The position numbers and the translations under genes are program-made. This document shows, one piece after another, positions 11,180 through 20,439 of a DNA stretch of 64,000 nt; position 1 is the stretch's first letter; each line of letters begins with the position of its first letter. The notes beneath the pieces were generated by a model that searched no databases, was not told where the DNA came from, and saw only the letters and a program-made list of their open reading frames with translations. The stretch is from NCBI GenBank assembly GCA_902539745.1, contig CACBKA010000003.1, forward strand, positions 1 through 64,000, given 5' to 3'. This DNA is from an uncultured Pelagibacteraceae bacterium (GTDB lineage Bacteria > Pseudomonadota > Alphaproteobacteria > Pelagibacterales > Pelagibacteraceae).

Positions 11180-12987
11180 TGTCAGATATAAAGAGAGTAA
11201 GAAATTTTGCGATTATCGCACATATTGATCATGGAAAGTCAACAATTGCTGACAGAATGATTCAAATTTGTGGTGGCCTTTCAAAAAGAGAAATGAAAGA
11301 GCAAGTTTTAGATTCAATGGATATTGAGAGAGAAAGGGGAATTACAATTAAAGCACAAACGGTGAAACTTAATTATAAATCGAAAGATGGAAATGATTAT
11401 CTCTTAAATATTATCGACACTCCTGGCCATGTTGACTTTAGTTATGAAGTAAGTAGATCACTACTTGCTTGTGAGGGTTCAGTTCTGATTGTTGATAGTT
11501 CACAAGGCGTCGAGGCGCAGACTCTAGCAAATGTATATCAAGCTCTTGACACAAATCATCATATAATCCCAGTGCTTAACAAGATAGATCTTCCAGCATC
11601 TGACGTTGATAAAGTTAAAAAGCAAATAGAAGACGTAATAGGTATAGAAACTTCTAAAGCTATATCTTGTTCGGGAAAAACTGGAGAAGGTGTTGAAGAA
11701 ATTTTAGAGACTATTGTTTCAGATTTACCTTCACCAAAAGGTGATCAAAAGGCAAAGCTTAAATCTTTATTGGTAGATAGTTGGTATGATAGTTATTTAG
11801 GTGTTGTAATTCTTGTACGGGTTATTGATGGAAGTATTAAAAAAGGAATGAAAGTAAAGCTAATGTCTACAAACCAAGAATATGAAATTGAAAAAGTTGG
11901 TGTTTTTACTCCAAAGACTAAAGATATAGAAGAATTAAATTCAGGAGAAATTGGATTTATAATAACAGGCATAAAAAGTTTATCAGAAACAAAAGTGGGA
12001 GATACAATTTGTGATGCCAAAGACCCAATTGAAAAACCGTTACCAGGTTTTAAACCCAGTAAACCCGTTGTTTTTTGTGGACTGTTTCCAGTAGATAGCT
12101 CTGAGTATCAAAGGCTTAAAGATGGTTTAGGTAAATTAAAACTAAATGACTCTAGTTTTTCTTACGAGCCTGAGTCTTCAAGTGCACTTGGTCTTGGTTT
12201 TAGATGTGGCTTCCTAGGATTGCTACACTTAGAAATCATAACTCAAAGATTAACAAGAGAATTTGATATCAATTTAATCACAACAACTCCTGGGGTTGTA
12301 TATAAATTAAATAAAATCAATGGTGAAATTGTTGATCTTCAGAACCCGACAATGATGCCTGATCCATCTCAAATAAAATTTATTGAAGAACCTTGGATTA
12401 AAGCGACAATTATAACACCAGACGAATATTTAGGATCTATTATAAAAGTTTGCCAAGACAAAAGAGGTATTCAAAAAGATTTATCATACTCTGGAAATAG
12501 AGCAGTTTTAGTATATGAACTTCCACTTAATGAAGTGGTTTTTGATTTTTACGACAGATTAAAGTCAATAACCAGTGGTTACGCAAGTTTCGATTATGAG
12601 ATCACAGATTATAAAGAAGGCAATTTAGTTAAGCTTGGAATTTTAGTAAATAACGAACCAGTTGATGCTTTATCAATGATAATACATAAAGAATTTGCCC
12701 AAAATCAAGGAAGATTAGTTTGTGAAAAATTAAAAGATTTAATACCAAGACATAATTTTATGATCCCGATCCAAGCAGCTATTGGTGGAAAAATTATTGC
12801 AAGAGAAAGTATTAAAGGATTTAAAAAGGATGTTCTTACCAAAATTCATGGTGGAGGAGCAAGGGATAGAAAAAGAAAATTATTGGACAAACAAAAAAAA
12901 GGTAAAGCACGTGCAAAGCAATTTGGTAGAGTTGAAATACCTCAAGAAGCTTTCATTGGAGTTTTAAAAATTAATAAAGAAACCTAA
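11179..12987 (+). CDS. lepA: Elongation factor 4 (LepA GTPase)
   Basis: 602 aa; [37 protein letters not shown]. Confidence 0.98.
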   Translation: MSDIKRVRNFAIIAHIDHGKSTIADRMIQICGGLSKREMKEQVLDSMDIERERGITIKAQTVKLNYKSKDGNDYLLNIIDTPGHVDFSYEVSRSLLACEGSVLIVDSSQGVEAQTLANVYQALDTNHHIIPVLNKIDLPASDVDKVKKQIEDVIGIETSKAISCSGKTGEGVEEILETIVSDLPSPKGDQKAKLKSLLVDSWYDSYLGVVILVRVIDGSIKKGMKVKLMSTNQEYEIEKVGVFTPKTKDIEELNSGEIGFIITGIKSLSETKVGDTICDAKDPIEKPLPGFKPSKPVVFCGLFPVDSSEYQRLKDGLGKLKLNDSSFSYEPESSSALGLGFRCGFLGLLHLEIITQRLTREFDINLITTTPGVVYKLNKINGEIVDLQNPTMMPDPSQIKFIEEPWIKATIITPDEYLGSIIKVCQDKRGIQKDLSYSGNRAVLVYELPLNEVVFDFYDRLKSITSGYASFDYEITDYKEGNLVKLGILVNNEPVDALSMIIHKEFAQNQGRLVCEKLKDLIPRHNFMIPIQAAIGGKIIARESIKGFKKDVLTKIHGGGARDRKRKLLDKQKKGKARAKQFGRVEIPQEAFIGVLKINKET

Positions 12988-13077
12988 GGAGAGATGGCCG
13001 AGTGGTTGAAGGCGCACGCTTGGAAAGTGTGTAAACGGGAAACCGTTTCGTGGGTTCGAATCCCACTCTCTCCGCCA
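12988..13077 (+). tRNA. tRNA-Ser (anticodon GGA), CCA encoded
   Basis: GGAGAGA acceptor pairs with TCTCTCC; anticodon loop TTGGAAA; long variable arm; T-arm GTGGG-TTCGAAT-CCCAC; ends GCCA. Confidence 0.95.
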
Positions 13078-13084
13078 TCGTAAA

Positions 13085-13984
13085 TTATTTCTTAACAATC
13101 AACCTACTAATTGGCATTATAAATCGACCTTCTTGTTTTGATACTGAGAGAAGTTTTGATAAATCCGAAAGCATTATCATTCGAAGCTCAGTGGGTAAAA
13201 TAAATGAAGCATAAAAAAATCCTGCTGCAGTTTCTGAAACTTCAGCAACAGGTCCCACCATAGATACTATATTATTTTCGATACTAACCTCAGCAGACGG
13301 AAAAGCTTCACCAACTAAATGCTCTAAGCTTTTTGTAGCTCGTATTCTGGGATCTCCCAAATCAATCTTACCATAGTTAGGTAACTTGGTTTGAACATAT
13401 TTATAGATTAAATTATACACATCTAAATATCCTGGCACTGTATCCATTGGTCCATTTACTAAAGCTGCAAATTTTCCACCCGACGACAGTATACGATTAA
13501 CTTCTTTTAATACTGGAGTAATCGGGTCCATTAGTGTTAAAGCCCAATGGCATAAAACAATGTCAATCGAGGCATTTTTAATAGCAGTCAAATTCTGTGC
13601 CTCTAATTGAAATAGATCAACGACACCATCTGACATTCGTGCCTTAGCAAGTGATAATTCCTCACCACACATATCTACTCCTTTTAATATAAAATTTTTA
13701 TTTCGATCATGTAAGATTTTTAATAATGGTCCTGACCCACAAGCTAGATCCAATACTCGAGTACCATTAATATCTGGTACAGCTTCAGCCAACCACTCGT
13801 AACTGTTACGACCAGATCTATCGCGACAAGTGCTTGCACATTTCTCAGTAAAACCTGCGTTATGTTGATGTATAGTTTTTAAGTGATCGAGTAAGGCTTT
13901 ACCATCTGGCCGTTGATTGTTAGCAAGATTTTTAGTCCAGTCAGAATTTAATCCACCGTCATAATTAATATCTTTATTTGTCAT
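13085..13984 (-). CDS. Class I SAM-dependent methyltransferase
   Basis: 299 aa; motif I VLDLACGSGPLLKIL, IDIVLCHWALTLM, VNRILSSGGKFAALV. Confidence 0.88.
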   Translation of the reverse strand: MTNKDINYDGGLNSDWTKNLANNQRPDGKALLDHLKTIHQHNAGFTEKCASTCRDRSGRNSYEWLAEAVPDINGTRVLDLACGSGPLLKILHDRNKNFILKGVDMCGEELSLAKARMSDGVVDLFQLEAQNLTAIKNASIDIVLCHWALTLMDPITPVLKEVNRILSSGGKFAALVNGPMDTVPGYLDVYNLIYKYVQTKLPNYGKIDLGDPRIRATKSLEHLVGEAFPSAEVSIENNIVSMVGPVAEVSETAAGFFYASFILPTELRMIMLSDLSKLLSVSKQEGRFIMPISRLIVKK

Positions 13985-14969
13985 CAGTTGGCCAACAAAT
14001 TGGATTCAAGGGACTAGCTGCTACTTCACCTGGTTTAATATTTGGCATAAATTTCTGCCAGTCACCAGAAACCATTGTGGGAGATTTTATTACTCGTGCC
14101 CCATCTCGATAGTAAGTATTTGCAAGAGCAATTCGGCTACGATTTGTTCGGTTACTTGAGGCAGTATGAAAATTTAAATTATGATGAAAACTAACTTCAC
14201 CTAGCTCGAAGGGAGTTTCGTTTACAGAAACACCATTTTGTTTAAAAACTTCTGACACTCCTTTATCGTAGCCAGTACCGGTCTTTTCGAAAGTAACAGC
14301 ATTTACAAGATTATGTACATCTAACGGATAAGCAAAAGAAAGTGGTCCCATTTCAATTGGGGTTGGTTGTGCTGGTACCCATGCCGTTACTACATCATTA
14401 GTATCTAATGGAAAATGATGATCGTCAAAGTGCCACGGCGTTCTACCACAACCAGCTTGTTTTGCTAAAACATTATCATGGTAAAGTCTAACTGCTTGAA
14501 CACCAAGTAAATCTGCTGAAATTTGTCCAAGACGAGGTGATAGTACGTATGCTCGAAGAAGTTTGTTTTTGGGCCAGATCATTTCAAGACTAAGAAACCG
14601 GTCATGTGCCTCTTTGTCAGGGTCAACATTAAATTCTTTTTTTAATAGGCTGATCAACTCAGCTCTAAGTTTAAGTACAACACCAGGTGAGAAAACTTTT
14701 TTTAATTTAATAAAACCATTTTTTCTAAAGAAATCGATTTGTTCATTTTCCAAATGATAGGTTTTAGAAAGTTCGGAGACAGCTTCATCATCACTTGGGA
14801 TTGCAAAACTCGGTAAAGGATCCGCAGTAATAATTGAATCCTTTTTACCTTCATTATCTGCTAGACCGACATACCAGTCCCACCAGGCTTGATTATCTTT
14901 ATCCCATGGCTTACTGATATCGGCAGCGTCTGACATTTTTGAATTTATCTTGTCTTGAGATTTTTTCAT
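13974..14969 (-). CDS. Phytanoyl-CoA dioxygenase (PhyH) family Fe(II)/2-oxoglutarate oxygenase
   Basis: 331 aa; facial triad candidates HFD (PWHFDDHHFP) and distal His (FHTASSNRTNRSRIAL) with following Arg; overlaps the methyltransferase start by 11 nt. Confidence 0.85.
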   Translation of the reverse strand: MKKSQDKINSKMSDAADISKPWDKDNQAWWDWYVGLADNEGKKDSIITADPLPSFAIPSDDEAVSELSKTYHLENEQIDFFRKNGFIKLKKVFSPGVVLKLRAELISLLKKEFNVDPDKEAHDRFLSLEMIWPKNKLLRAYVLSPRLGQISADLLGVQAVRLYHDNVLAKQAGCGRTPWHFDDHHFPLDTNDVVTAWVPAQPTPIEMGPLSFAYPLDVHNLVNAVTFEKTGTGYDKGVSEVFKQNGVSVNETPFELGEVSFHHNLNFHTASSNRTNRSRIALANTYYRDGARVIKSPTMVSGDWQKFMPNIKPGEVAASPLNPICWPTDDK

Positions 14970-15052
14970 ATAAATAATCTATACTGTTTTTTTAAATTAG
15001 TAAGTACACTTTTTGACCTTTTTTAAGAATTCTGCTCTACGCCATAATTTTT

Positions 15053-15061
15053 TGATATAAT
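15053..15061 (+). promoter_or_regulatory. Candidate extended -10 promoter (TGATATAAT) upstream of the 19-aa ORF
   Basis: TGN-TATAAT motif about 28 nt upstream of the ATG at 15089. Confidence 0.45.
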
Positions 15062-15088
15062 TTATCGAGTCAGAAAGGGGTATTAAAA

Positions 15089-15148
15089 ATGAGCGGTTGG
15101 GAAATTTTAGCTGTTATTTATGTAATCTATTACATAACAAGCAATTAA
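15089..15148 (+). CDS. Putative 19-aa hydrophobic microprotein (MSGWEILAVIYVIYYITSN)
   Basis: ATG preceded by purine-rich SD GAAAGGGG; upstream extended -10; below the ORF-track length cutoff. Confidence 0.4.
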   Translation: MSGWEILAVIYVIYYITSN

Positions 15149-15166
15149 ATTTAATAGATAAAATTA

Positions 15167-15235
15167 TTAAAAAATATATTTATCGCCTAGGTAAATAACT
15201 ATTCCAATAGCTATTCCTAGTAAGATCCAGTGCAT
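15167..15235 (-). CDS. Putative 22-aa single-TM microprotein (MHWILLGIAIGIVIYLGDKYIF)
   Basis: Strong SD AAGGAG 8 nt before ATG, embedded in the last codons of the upstream NlpC/P60 gene; starts just after that gene's stop. Confidence 0.5.
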   Translation of the reverse strand: MHWILLGIAIGIVIYLGDKYIF

Positions 15236-15236
15236 T

Positions 15237-15980
15237 TTAAACTCTCCTTATACTTGTTACTTTTAATCTTGCAGTTTTATAAATTTTTTTAATCGTTTTA
15301 TCAATATTCATTATAACTACTTTTTTCATTGGGCCATAAGCGTGTATTAATTTTTTTTGCGATAAAGCAACAGCAACGTGACCTTTCCAAAAAATAATAT
15401 CATTTTTTCTAATATTTTTGAGTTGTATTTTTTTTTTAAAATATTTTTCCTGATCTTTTGAATCTCTTGGACAGTATCTATTATTCTGATTTAAACAAAC
15501 TTGTACTAAAGCAGAACAGTCAATTCCTCTGTAACTTTTACCTCCCCATAGATATTTTATATTTTTGAATTTTTTAATATCTTTAAATAGATCTTTACTT
15601 TTAAAATTTATTTTTTTTATGTCGGATTTTTTAATCCAATAATTTTCAAATTTAGCAAATTTACCTTTTTTTTCATTCACCTTTAATCTTGAATCGTAAG
15701 TAAGGAATTTATTTAAACTTTTATTAATATTAGGTTTACTAAAAAGTTTTGCTTTTAAAACTGAGACTTTAAAGTTTGCTTGTATAGGGTATGAAAATTT
15801 TTTACCTTTGATGAAGCCTGTGTAGCCATCTCTCTCAATTCTTATTTTTTTCCAACTACTTATCTTTTTAATAACTCTAAAGTTTTCACCATAAAGTAAT
15901 TGAGTATCTATTTTAGATTTTAAACTCTTTTTTTTATAAAGATTTGTTATTGTAAGATTATTTACGTAACTATTTTTCAC
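15237..15980 (-). CDS. SH3 domain plus NlpC/P60 (C40) cysteine peptidase
   Basis: 247 aa; KYLWGGKSYRGIDCSALVQ (catalytic Cys), WKGHVAVAL (His), SH3-like N-terminal repeats. Confidence 0.9.
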   Translation of the reverse strand: MKNSYVNNLTITNLYKKKSLKSKIDTQLLYGENFRVIKKISSWKKIRIERDGYTGFIKGKKFSYPIQANFKVSVLKAKLFSKPNINKSLNKFLTYDSRLKVNEKKGKFAKFENYWIKKSDIKKINFKSKDLFKDIKKFKNIKYLWGGKSYRGIDCSALVQVCLNQNNRYCPRDSKDQEKYFKKKIQLKNIRKNDIIFWKGHVAVALSQKKLIHAYGPMKKVVIMNIDKTIKKIYKTARLKVTSIRRV

Positions 15981-17346
15981 TTAATTTAATTTCGTTTTTA
16001 ATAAAATAGAGAAACACTAAGGAAGGAATTACCATAATAGCAGTTATAATAAAGAATATTCCCCAGTCCCCATTTAACCAATCAACCATTGCACCTGACG
16101 AGGCTGCTAATGTAGTTCTACCCGCTGTTCCAATTGATGCAAGTAGAGCGTATTGTGTTGCGGTATAAGTTCTATCAACCAACATTGAAATAAAAGCAAC
16201 GAACGCAACTGTTGCAAATGCTGCAGCCATATCATCAAAAATAACTGCAATAGCAAATAACCATTCAGACTTTCCAGACCAAGCCAATAAAGAAAACAAA
16301 AGATTTGTAGATGCCATAAGAATTCCTGACACAAACATTGCTTTAATAACTCCTGATCGGATAGCAAATAGTCCACCCAAAAGTGTAAATACAACAGTCG
16401 TTATCCAGCCTAGACCTTTAGAGTAGATGGCAATATCTGTTTTGGAAAAACCAATCTCCTTATAGAAGATTATGGACATTCTACCAAGAAATGCCTCACC
16501 GATTTTAAAAAGAAAAACAAAGCCTAAAATACCCAACGCAATTTTAAAACCATTTTTTTTAAAAAAACTTACTATAGGACCAGCGATCGTTCCACTTATC
16601 CAAGCAATAATTGGAGCCAAAAAATTATTACTACCTAATTTTTTTTGTATAATTTTATCTGTTTTGCTTTGTGCATCATATCTTTCACTTGATTTTTTTT
16701 CATGAACAAACATTAACGCAATATTACAAGCAATGATGATTATTCCTAAAATTAAAAATGTAATTTGCCAGTAATTATCTATACCTAATTTTTGAAAATA
16801 TTCTGCAGAATTTAACGCAACAACTCCACCAAGTTTGTATCCAGTCCACCAACCAACTACAGCAATGGCAGCACCTGCCTGCATAGACTTACCCTCATTT
16901 TTTCCGATTTGTTCTATCCTTAATGCATCTACCGTAATATCCTGAGTTGCAGAGGCTATTGCAATTATTAAGCCAATTGAAATAACTAAGGCTAAATTTT
17001 TTGTTGGGTCAACAAAATTCCAAAAAATTAAACTTAAAAGAATAATTAATTGCATTATAATTATCCAACTACGACGGTGCCCAACTTTATTTGTAAGCCA
17101 TGGAATACGAACTCGATCAATTAATGGAGCCCATAAATAATTAAAAGCATAAACAGCGAAGATAAGACCAGCCCAACCTATTGTACTTCTGCTTAACCCA
17201 TCTTCTTTTAGCCAAAGACTTAAACTGCTACCTATAATCACCCATGGAAAACCACTTATTGCTCCTAATAAAAGAATTCGCAACATTCTTCTGTCAAAAT
17301 AAACTTTGAAAGAGTCTTTAAAAGATTGTTTTTGATAAATTTCCAT
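15970..17346 (-). CDS. AmpG-like MFS permease (muropeptide transporter family)
   Basis: 458 aa, about 12 TM; N-terminal GAISGFPWVIIGSSLSLWLKEDGLSRSTIGWAGLIFAVYAFNYLWAPLIDR; overlaps the NlpC/P60 start. Confidence 0.82.
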   Translation of the reverse strand: MEIYQKQSFKDSFKVYFDRRMLRILLLGAISGFPWVIIGSSLSLWLKEDGLSRSTIGWAGLIFAVYAFNYLWAPLIDRVRIPWLTNKVGHRRSWIIIMQLIILLSLIFWNFVDPTKNLALVISIGLIIAIASATQDITVDALRIEQIGKNEGKSMQAGAAIAVVGWWTGYKLGGVVALNSAEYFQKLGIDNYWQITFLILGIIIIACNIALMFVHEKKSSERYDAQSKTDKIIQKKLGSNNFLAPIIAWISGTIAGPIVSFFKKNGFKIALGILGFVFLFKIGEAFLGRMSIIFYKEIGFSKTDIAIYSKGLGWITTVVFTLLGGLFAIRSGVIKAMFVSGILMASTNLLFSLLAWSGKSEWLFAIAVIFDDMAAAFATVAFVAFISMLVDRTYTATQYALLASIGTAGRTTLAASSGAMVDWLNGDWGIFFIITAIMVIPSLVFLYFIKNEIKLSEK

Positions 17347-17366
17347 AGTGATAATTATAGATTAAA

Positions 17367-18812
17367 TTATGCTCTCCAGAAAGATGGTAAAAATAACACT
17401 AAGACAGCAAAAATTTCTAGTCTACCCAGCAGCATAGCAAAAGATAATATCCATTTAGATATTTCTGAAACTTCACTAAAGTTACCATTTGGTCCAATCA
17501 TTTCTCCCAACCCAGGCCCTACGTTTGATATGGCTGTAGCAGCACCTGATATAGCTGATAGAAAATCTAATCCAGTTATTGAAAGCATTATAGCTACTAA
17601 AAAAAATATGAGTAAATATGAAAAAATAAATAGAATTACAGAATTGATAAAACCATCTGCAATTTTTTGGTTGTTGTAATTTACCAAATAAATACTATTT
17701 GGATATATCAATTTTTTAATTTGTGTTTTTAAAAATAAAAATAATATTTGTAATCTGAATATTTTAATCCCACATGTAGTGGATCCTGCACAGCCACCAA
17801 CAAACATTAAAAAAAGAAAGAAAATTAGAGGGAACTTACCCCACAATCCAAAATCATCTGTTACATATCCTGTCCCAGATAAAATAGACAGAACATTAAA
17901 AGAGGAAATTCTTAAATTATCTAAAAAAGATAATTCTGAATTATTAAAAAATAAATATAAAAACATAATAAAAATCGACGTAAACAAAAGGTATAAGAAA
18001 CCTCTTATTTGAACATCTTGAAGTAAAATTTTTTTATTACCTTTAATAAATTTTAAATAAGCAATAAACGGTATGCTACCAAGTATAATAAATATTGTTG
18101 CAGTAATTTCAATTCCTGGATTATTAAAAAATCCAATCGACTCATTATGAGTAGAAAAACCACCAGTAGCCAGAGTAGTGAATGAATGAGCAATACTATC
18201 AAAAGCACTCATGCCTTGCACCCAATATACAAAAGCACATACAATGGTAAGTGAAGTGTAAATGGATATAATTAAAAATGATATTTCAACGGTTTTAGGT
18301 AAAATTTTTTCAGTGCCAGATGTATCTAATTGAAAAAGTTGCATTCCTCCAACTTTCAACAATGGAAGCACAGTTGTAGCCATAACAATAATACCTATGC
18401 CTCCTAACCACTGCATTATGGCTCTCCAAAGTAAAATACTTTTAGGCGAAGAGTCCAAATCCAATATTACAGTTGAGCCCGTGGTTGTTATACCAGACAT
18501 GCTCTCAAAAAATGCTTCACTAAAAGAGAGTTCTAAATTTGATAATACAAAAGGTATACTTCCAAAAAAAGCGATGCTAATCCATGCTAAAGAAGAAAAT
18601 AAGAATGCTTGTCTGAGATTTAATTGTTTTTCTTTGGTCAAGCTAGTTAAAACAACTAGAATACCTATTATTATTGTGATGATAGAAGATGAAAAAAAAC
18701 TGCTGCTATTTTCATCATATATTAACTGAATTGCATATGGCGCAAGCATAAATACGCCTAGTATGATCAGTAGAATACCAATAATAAAAAAAACTGTTTT
18801 ATTAGTAGCCAT
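17367..18812 (-). CDS. trkH: Potassium uptake protein, TrkH family
   Basis: 481 aa; MSGITTTGST, FTTLATGGFSTHNES, GGCAGSTTCGIKIFR selectivity-filter-like repeats. Confidence 0.93.
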   Translation of the reverse strand: MATNKTVFFIIGILLIILGVFMLAPYAIQLIYDENSSSFFSSSIITIIIGILVVLTSLTKEKQLNLRQAFLFSSLAWISIAFFGSIPFVLSNLELSFSEAFFESMSGITTTGSTVILDLDSSPKSILLWRAIMQWLGGIGIIVMATTVLPLLKVGGMQLFQLDTSGTEKILPKTVEISFLIISIYTSLTIVCAFVYWVQGMSAFDSIAHSFTTLATGGFSTHNESIGFFNNPGIEITATIFIILGSIPFIAYLKFIKGNKKILLQDVQIRGFLYLLFTSIFIMFLYLFFNNSELSFLDNLRISSFNVLSILSGTGYVTDDFGLWGKFPLIFFLFLMFVGGCAGSTTCGIKIFRLQILFLFLKTQIKKLIYPNSIYLVNYNNQKIADGFINSVILFIFSYLLIFFLVAIMLSITGLDFLSAISGAATAISNVGPGLGEMIGPNGNFSEVSEISKWILSFAMLLGRLEIFAVLVLFLPSFWRA

Positions 18813-18868
18813 AAAAACTGGACAATATTTAAATAGAAATAAAATTCAACTTATTATAAACCTAGGTA

Positions 18869-20434
18869 ATGCTAGAGTCTGAACTGATAAAATCAACCTC
18901 TTCATGGCCATTTGTTGAAATCCGAAAATTATTAAAGGATAGAGACTCTATTATTAAGAAGAAAAATAAAATTATATTTCAAACAGGATATGGTCCAAGC
19001 GGTCTTCCGCATATCGGTACATTTGGTGAAGTTTCAAGAACATCAATGATGATAAATGCACTTAACCATATAAAAAAAATCGAAACAGAATTAATAACTT
19101 TTTCCGACGATATGGATGGTCTCAGAAAAATACCCGAAAACATACCTAATGATCAAATATTAAGAGAAAATATTGGTAAACCACTTACTGATATTCCTGA
19201 CCCTTTTAAAAAATTTAAAAGTTTTGGTGAACATAACAATGAGATGTTAATAGAATTTTTAAAAAGATTTAATTTCAATTTTACTTTCAAAAGCTCAACC
19301 AAAAATTACAAAAATGGTAATTTTAATAACTCATTGATAAGAGTTTTAGAGAAATTTGACGATATAATGAATATAATTTTACCAACTTTAAGAAGTGAAA
19401 GGAAAAAAACATATTGCCCATTTCTTCCGATATGTCCTGAAACAGGAAAAGTTTTGGAAATTCCTGTGATTGAAATTAACAAAAAAAACAATTCCTTAGT
19501 TTTTGATAACAATGGAAAAAAAATAAAAACAGGAATATTAGATGGCAAATGTAAATTACAATGGAAAGTAGATTGGGCAATGAGATGGTTTACTTTCGAT
19601 GTTGATTTTGAAATGTATGGTAAAGATTTAATTGAAAGTGCAATTCTTTCAAGTAAAATTTGTAAAGCTATGGGTAAACAACCTCCAAATGGATTTGCTT
19701 ATGAATTATTTTTAGACGAAAAAGGAGAAAAAATATCTAAATCAAAGGGTAATGGAATAACTATAGACCAATGGTTAAGATATGCCTCCCCAGAAAGTTT
19801 ATCACTTTATATGTATCAAAATCCAAAAAGAGCAAAAAAACTTTATTCCGATGTTGTTCCTAAAGCTGTTGACGAATATCTTTCATTAATCGAAAAATTT
19901 TCAAATCAAGAATTAAAAGATAAACTTTCTAATCCAGTTTGGCATATTCATAAAGGTGTACCCCCAAAAGAAAAAGTAATTATGCCTTTTTCAATGTTGT
20001 TAAATATTGTTGGATCAAGCAATGCAAGAAATAAAGATATTCTATGGAAATTTATAAAAAAGTTTCACAATGAGCTTGACCCTAAAAAAAATAAAATTTT
20101 AGATGAACTCACTAATTATGCAATAAATTATTTTGTTGATGAGGTTGAACCAAAGAAAAAATATAAAAATCCAAATTCCAAAGAAAAGGATGCCTTAAAA
20201 AATTTAATTACTGTTTTAAAACAAGTTTCTCAAAATACTCCAGCAGAAGAAATACAAACTAGAATTTATACTGTAGGTAAAGAAAACGGATACGAAAAAA
20301 ATTTAAGAGATTGGTTTAAATTAATTTACGAAGTGTGTTTTGGTGAAGAAAATGGTCCAAGAATGGGTTTTTTTATTAGCTTTTTTGGCGTCAAAGAGAC
20401 AATTGATTTAATGGAAAAAAAGTTGAATATATAG
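18869..20434 (+). CDS. lysS: Lysyl-tRNA synthetase, class I
   Basis: 521 aa; HIGH-like GPSGLPHIGTF and KMSKS-like KISKSKGNG (class I LysRS). Confidence 0.95.
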   Translation: MLESELIKSTSSWPFVEIRKLLKDRDSIIKKKNKIIFQTGYGPSGLPHIGTFGEVSRTSMMINALNHIKKIETELITFSDDMDGLRKIPENIPNDQILRENIGKPLTDIPDPFKKFKSFGEHNNEMLIEFLKRFNFNFTFKSSTKNYKNGNFNNSLIRVLEKFDDIMNIILPTLRSERKKTYCPFLPICPETGKVLEIPVIEINKKNNSLVFDNNGKKIKTGILDGKCKLQWKVDWAMRWFTFDVDFEMYGKDLIESAILSSKICKAMGKQPPNGFAYELFLDEKGEKISKSKGNGITIDQWLRYASPESLSLYMYQNPKRAKKLYSDVVPKAVDEYLSLIEKFSNQELKDKLSNPVWHIHKGVPPKEKVIMPFSMLLNIVGSSNARNKDILWKFIKKFHNELDPKKNKILDELTNYAINYFVDEVEPKKKYKNPNSKEKDALKNLITVLKQVSQNTPAEEIQTRIYTVGKENGYEKNLRDWFKLIYEVCFGEENGPRMGFFISFFGVKETIDLMEKKLNI

Positions 20435-20439
20435 TTTTA

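Noticed and set aside
12782-12967. Alternative-frame 61-aa ORF within the 3' end of lepA
   Set aside because: Out-of-frame within conserved LepA coding sequence.
12988-14969. Integrase-mediated island with attL/attR at tRNA-Ser
   Set aside because: No integrase and no direct repeat of the tRNA 3' end seen downstream; only composition and tRNA adjacency support transfer.
16107-16394. Same-strand out-of-frame 95-aa ORF in the AmpG-like gene
   Set aside because: Leu-rich frame-shifted reading of a transmembrane gene; no initiation signal noted.
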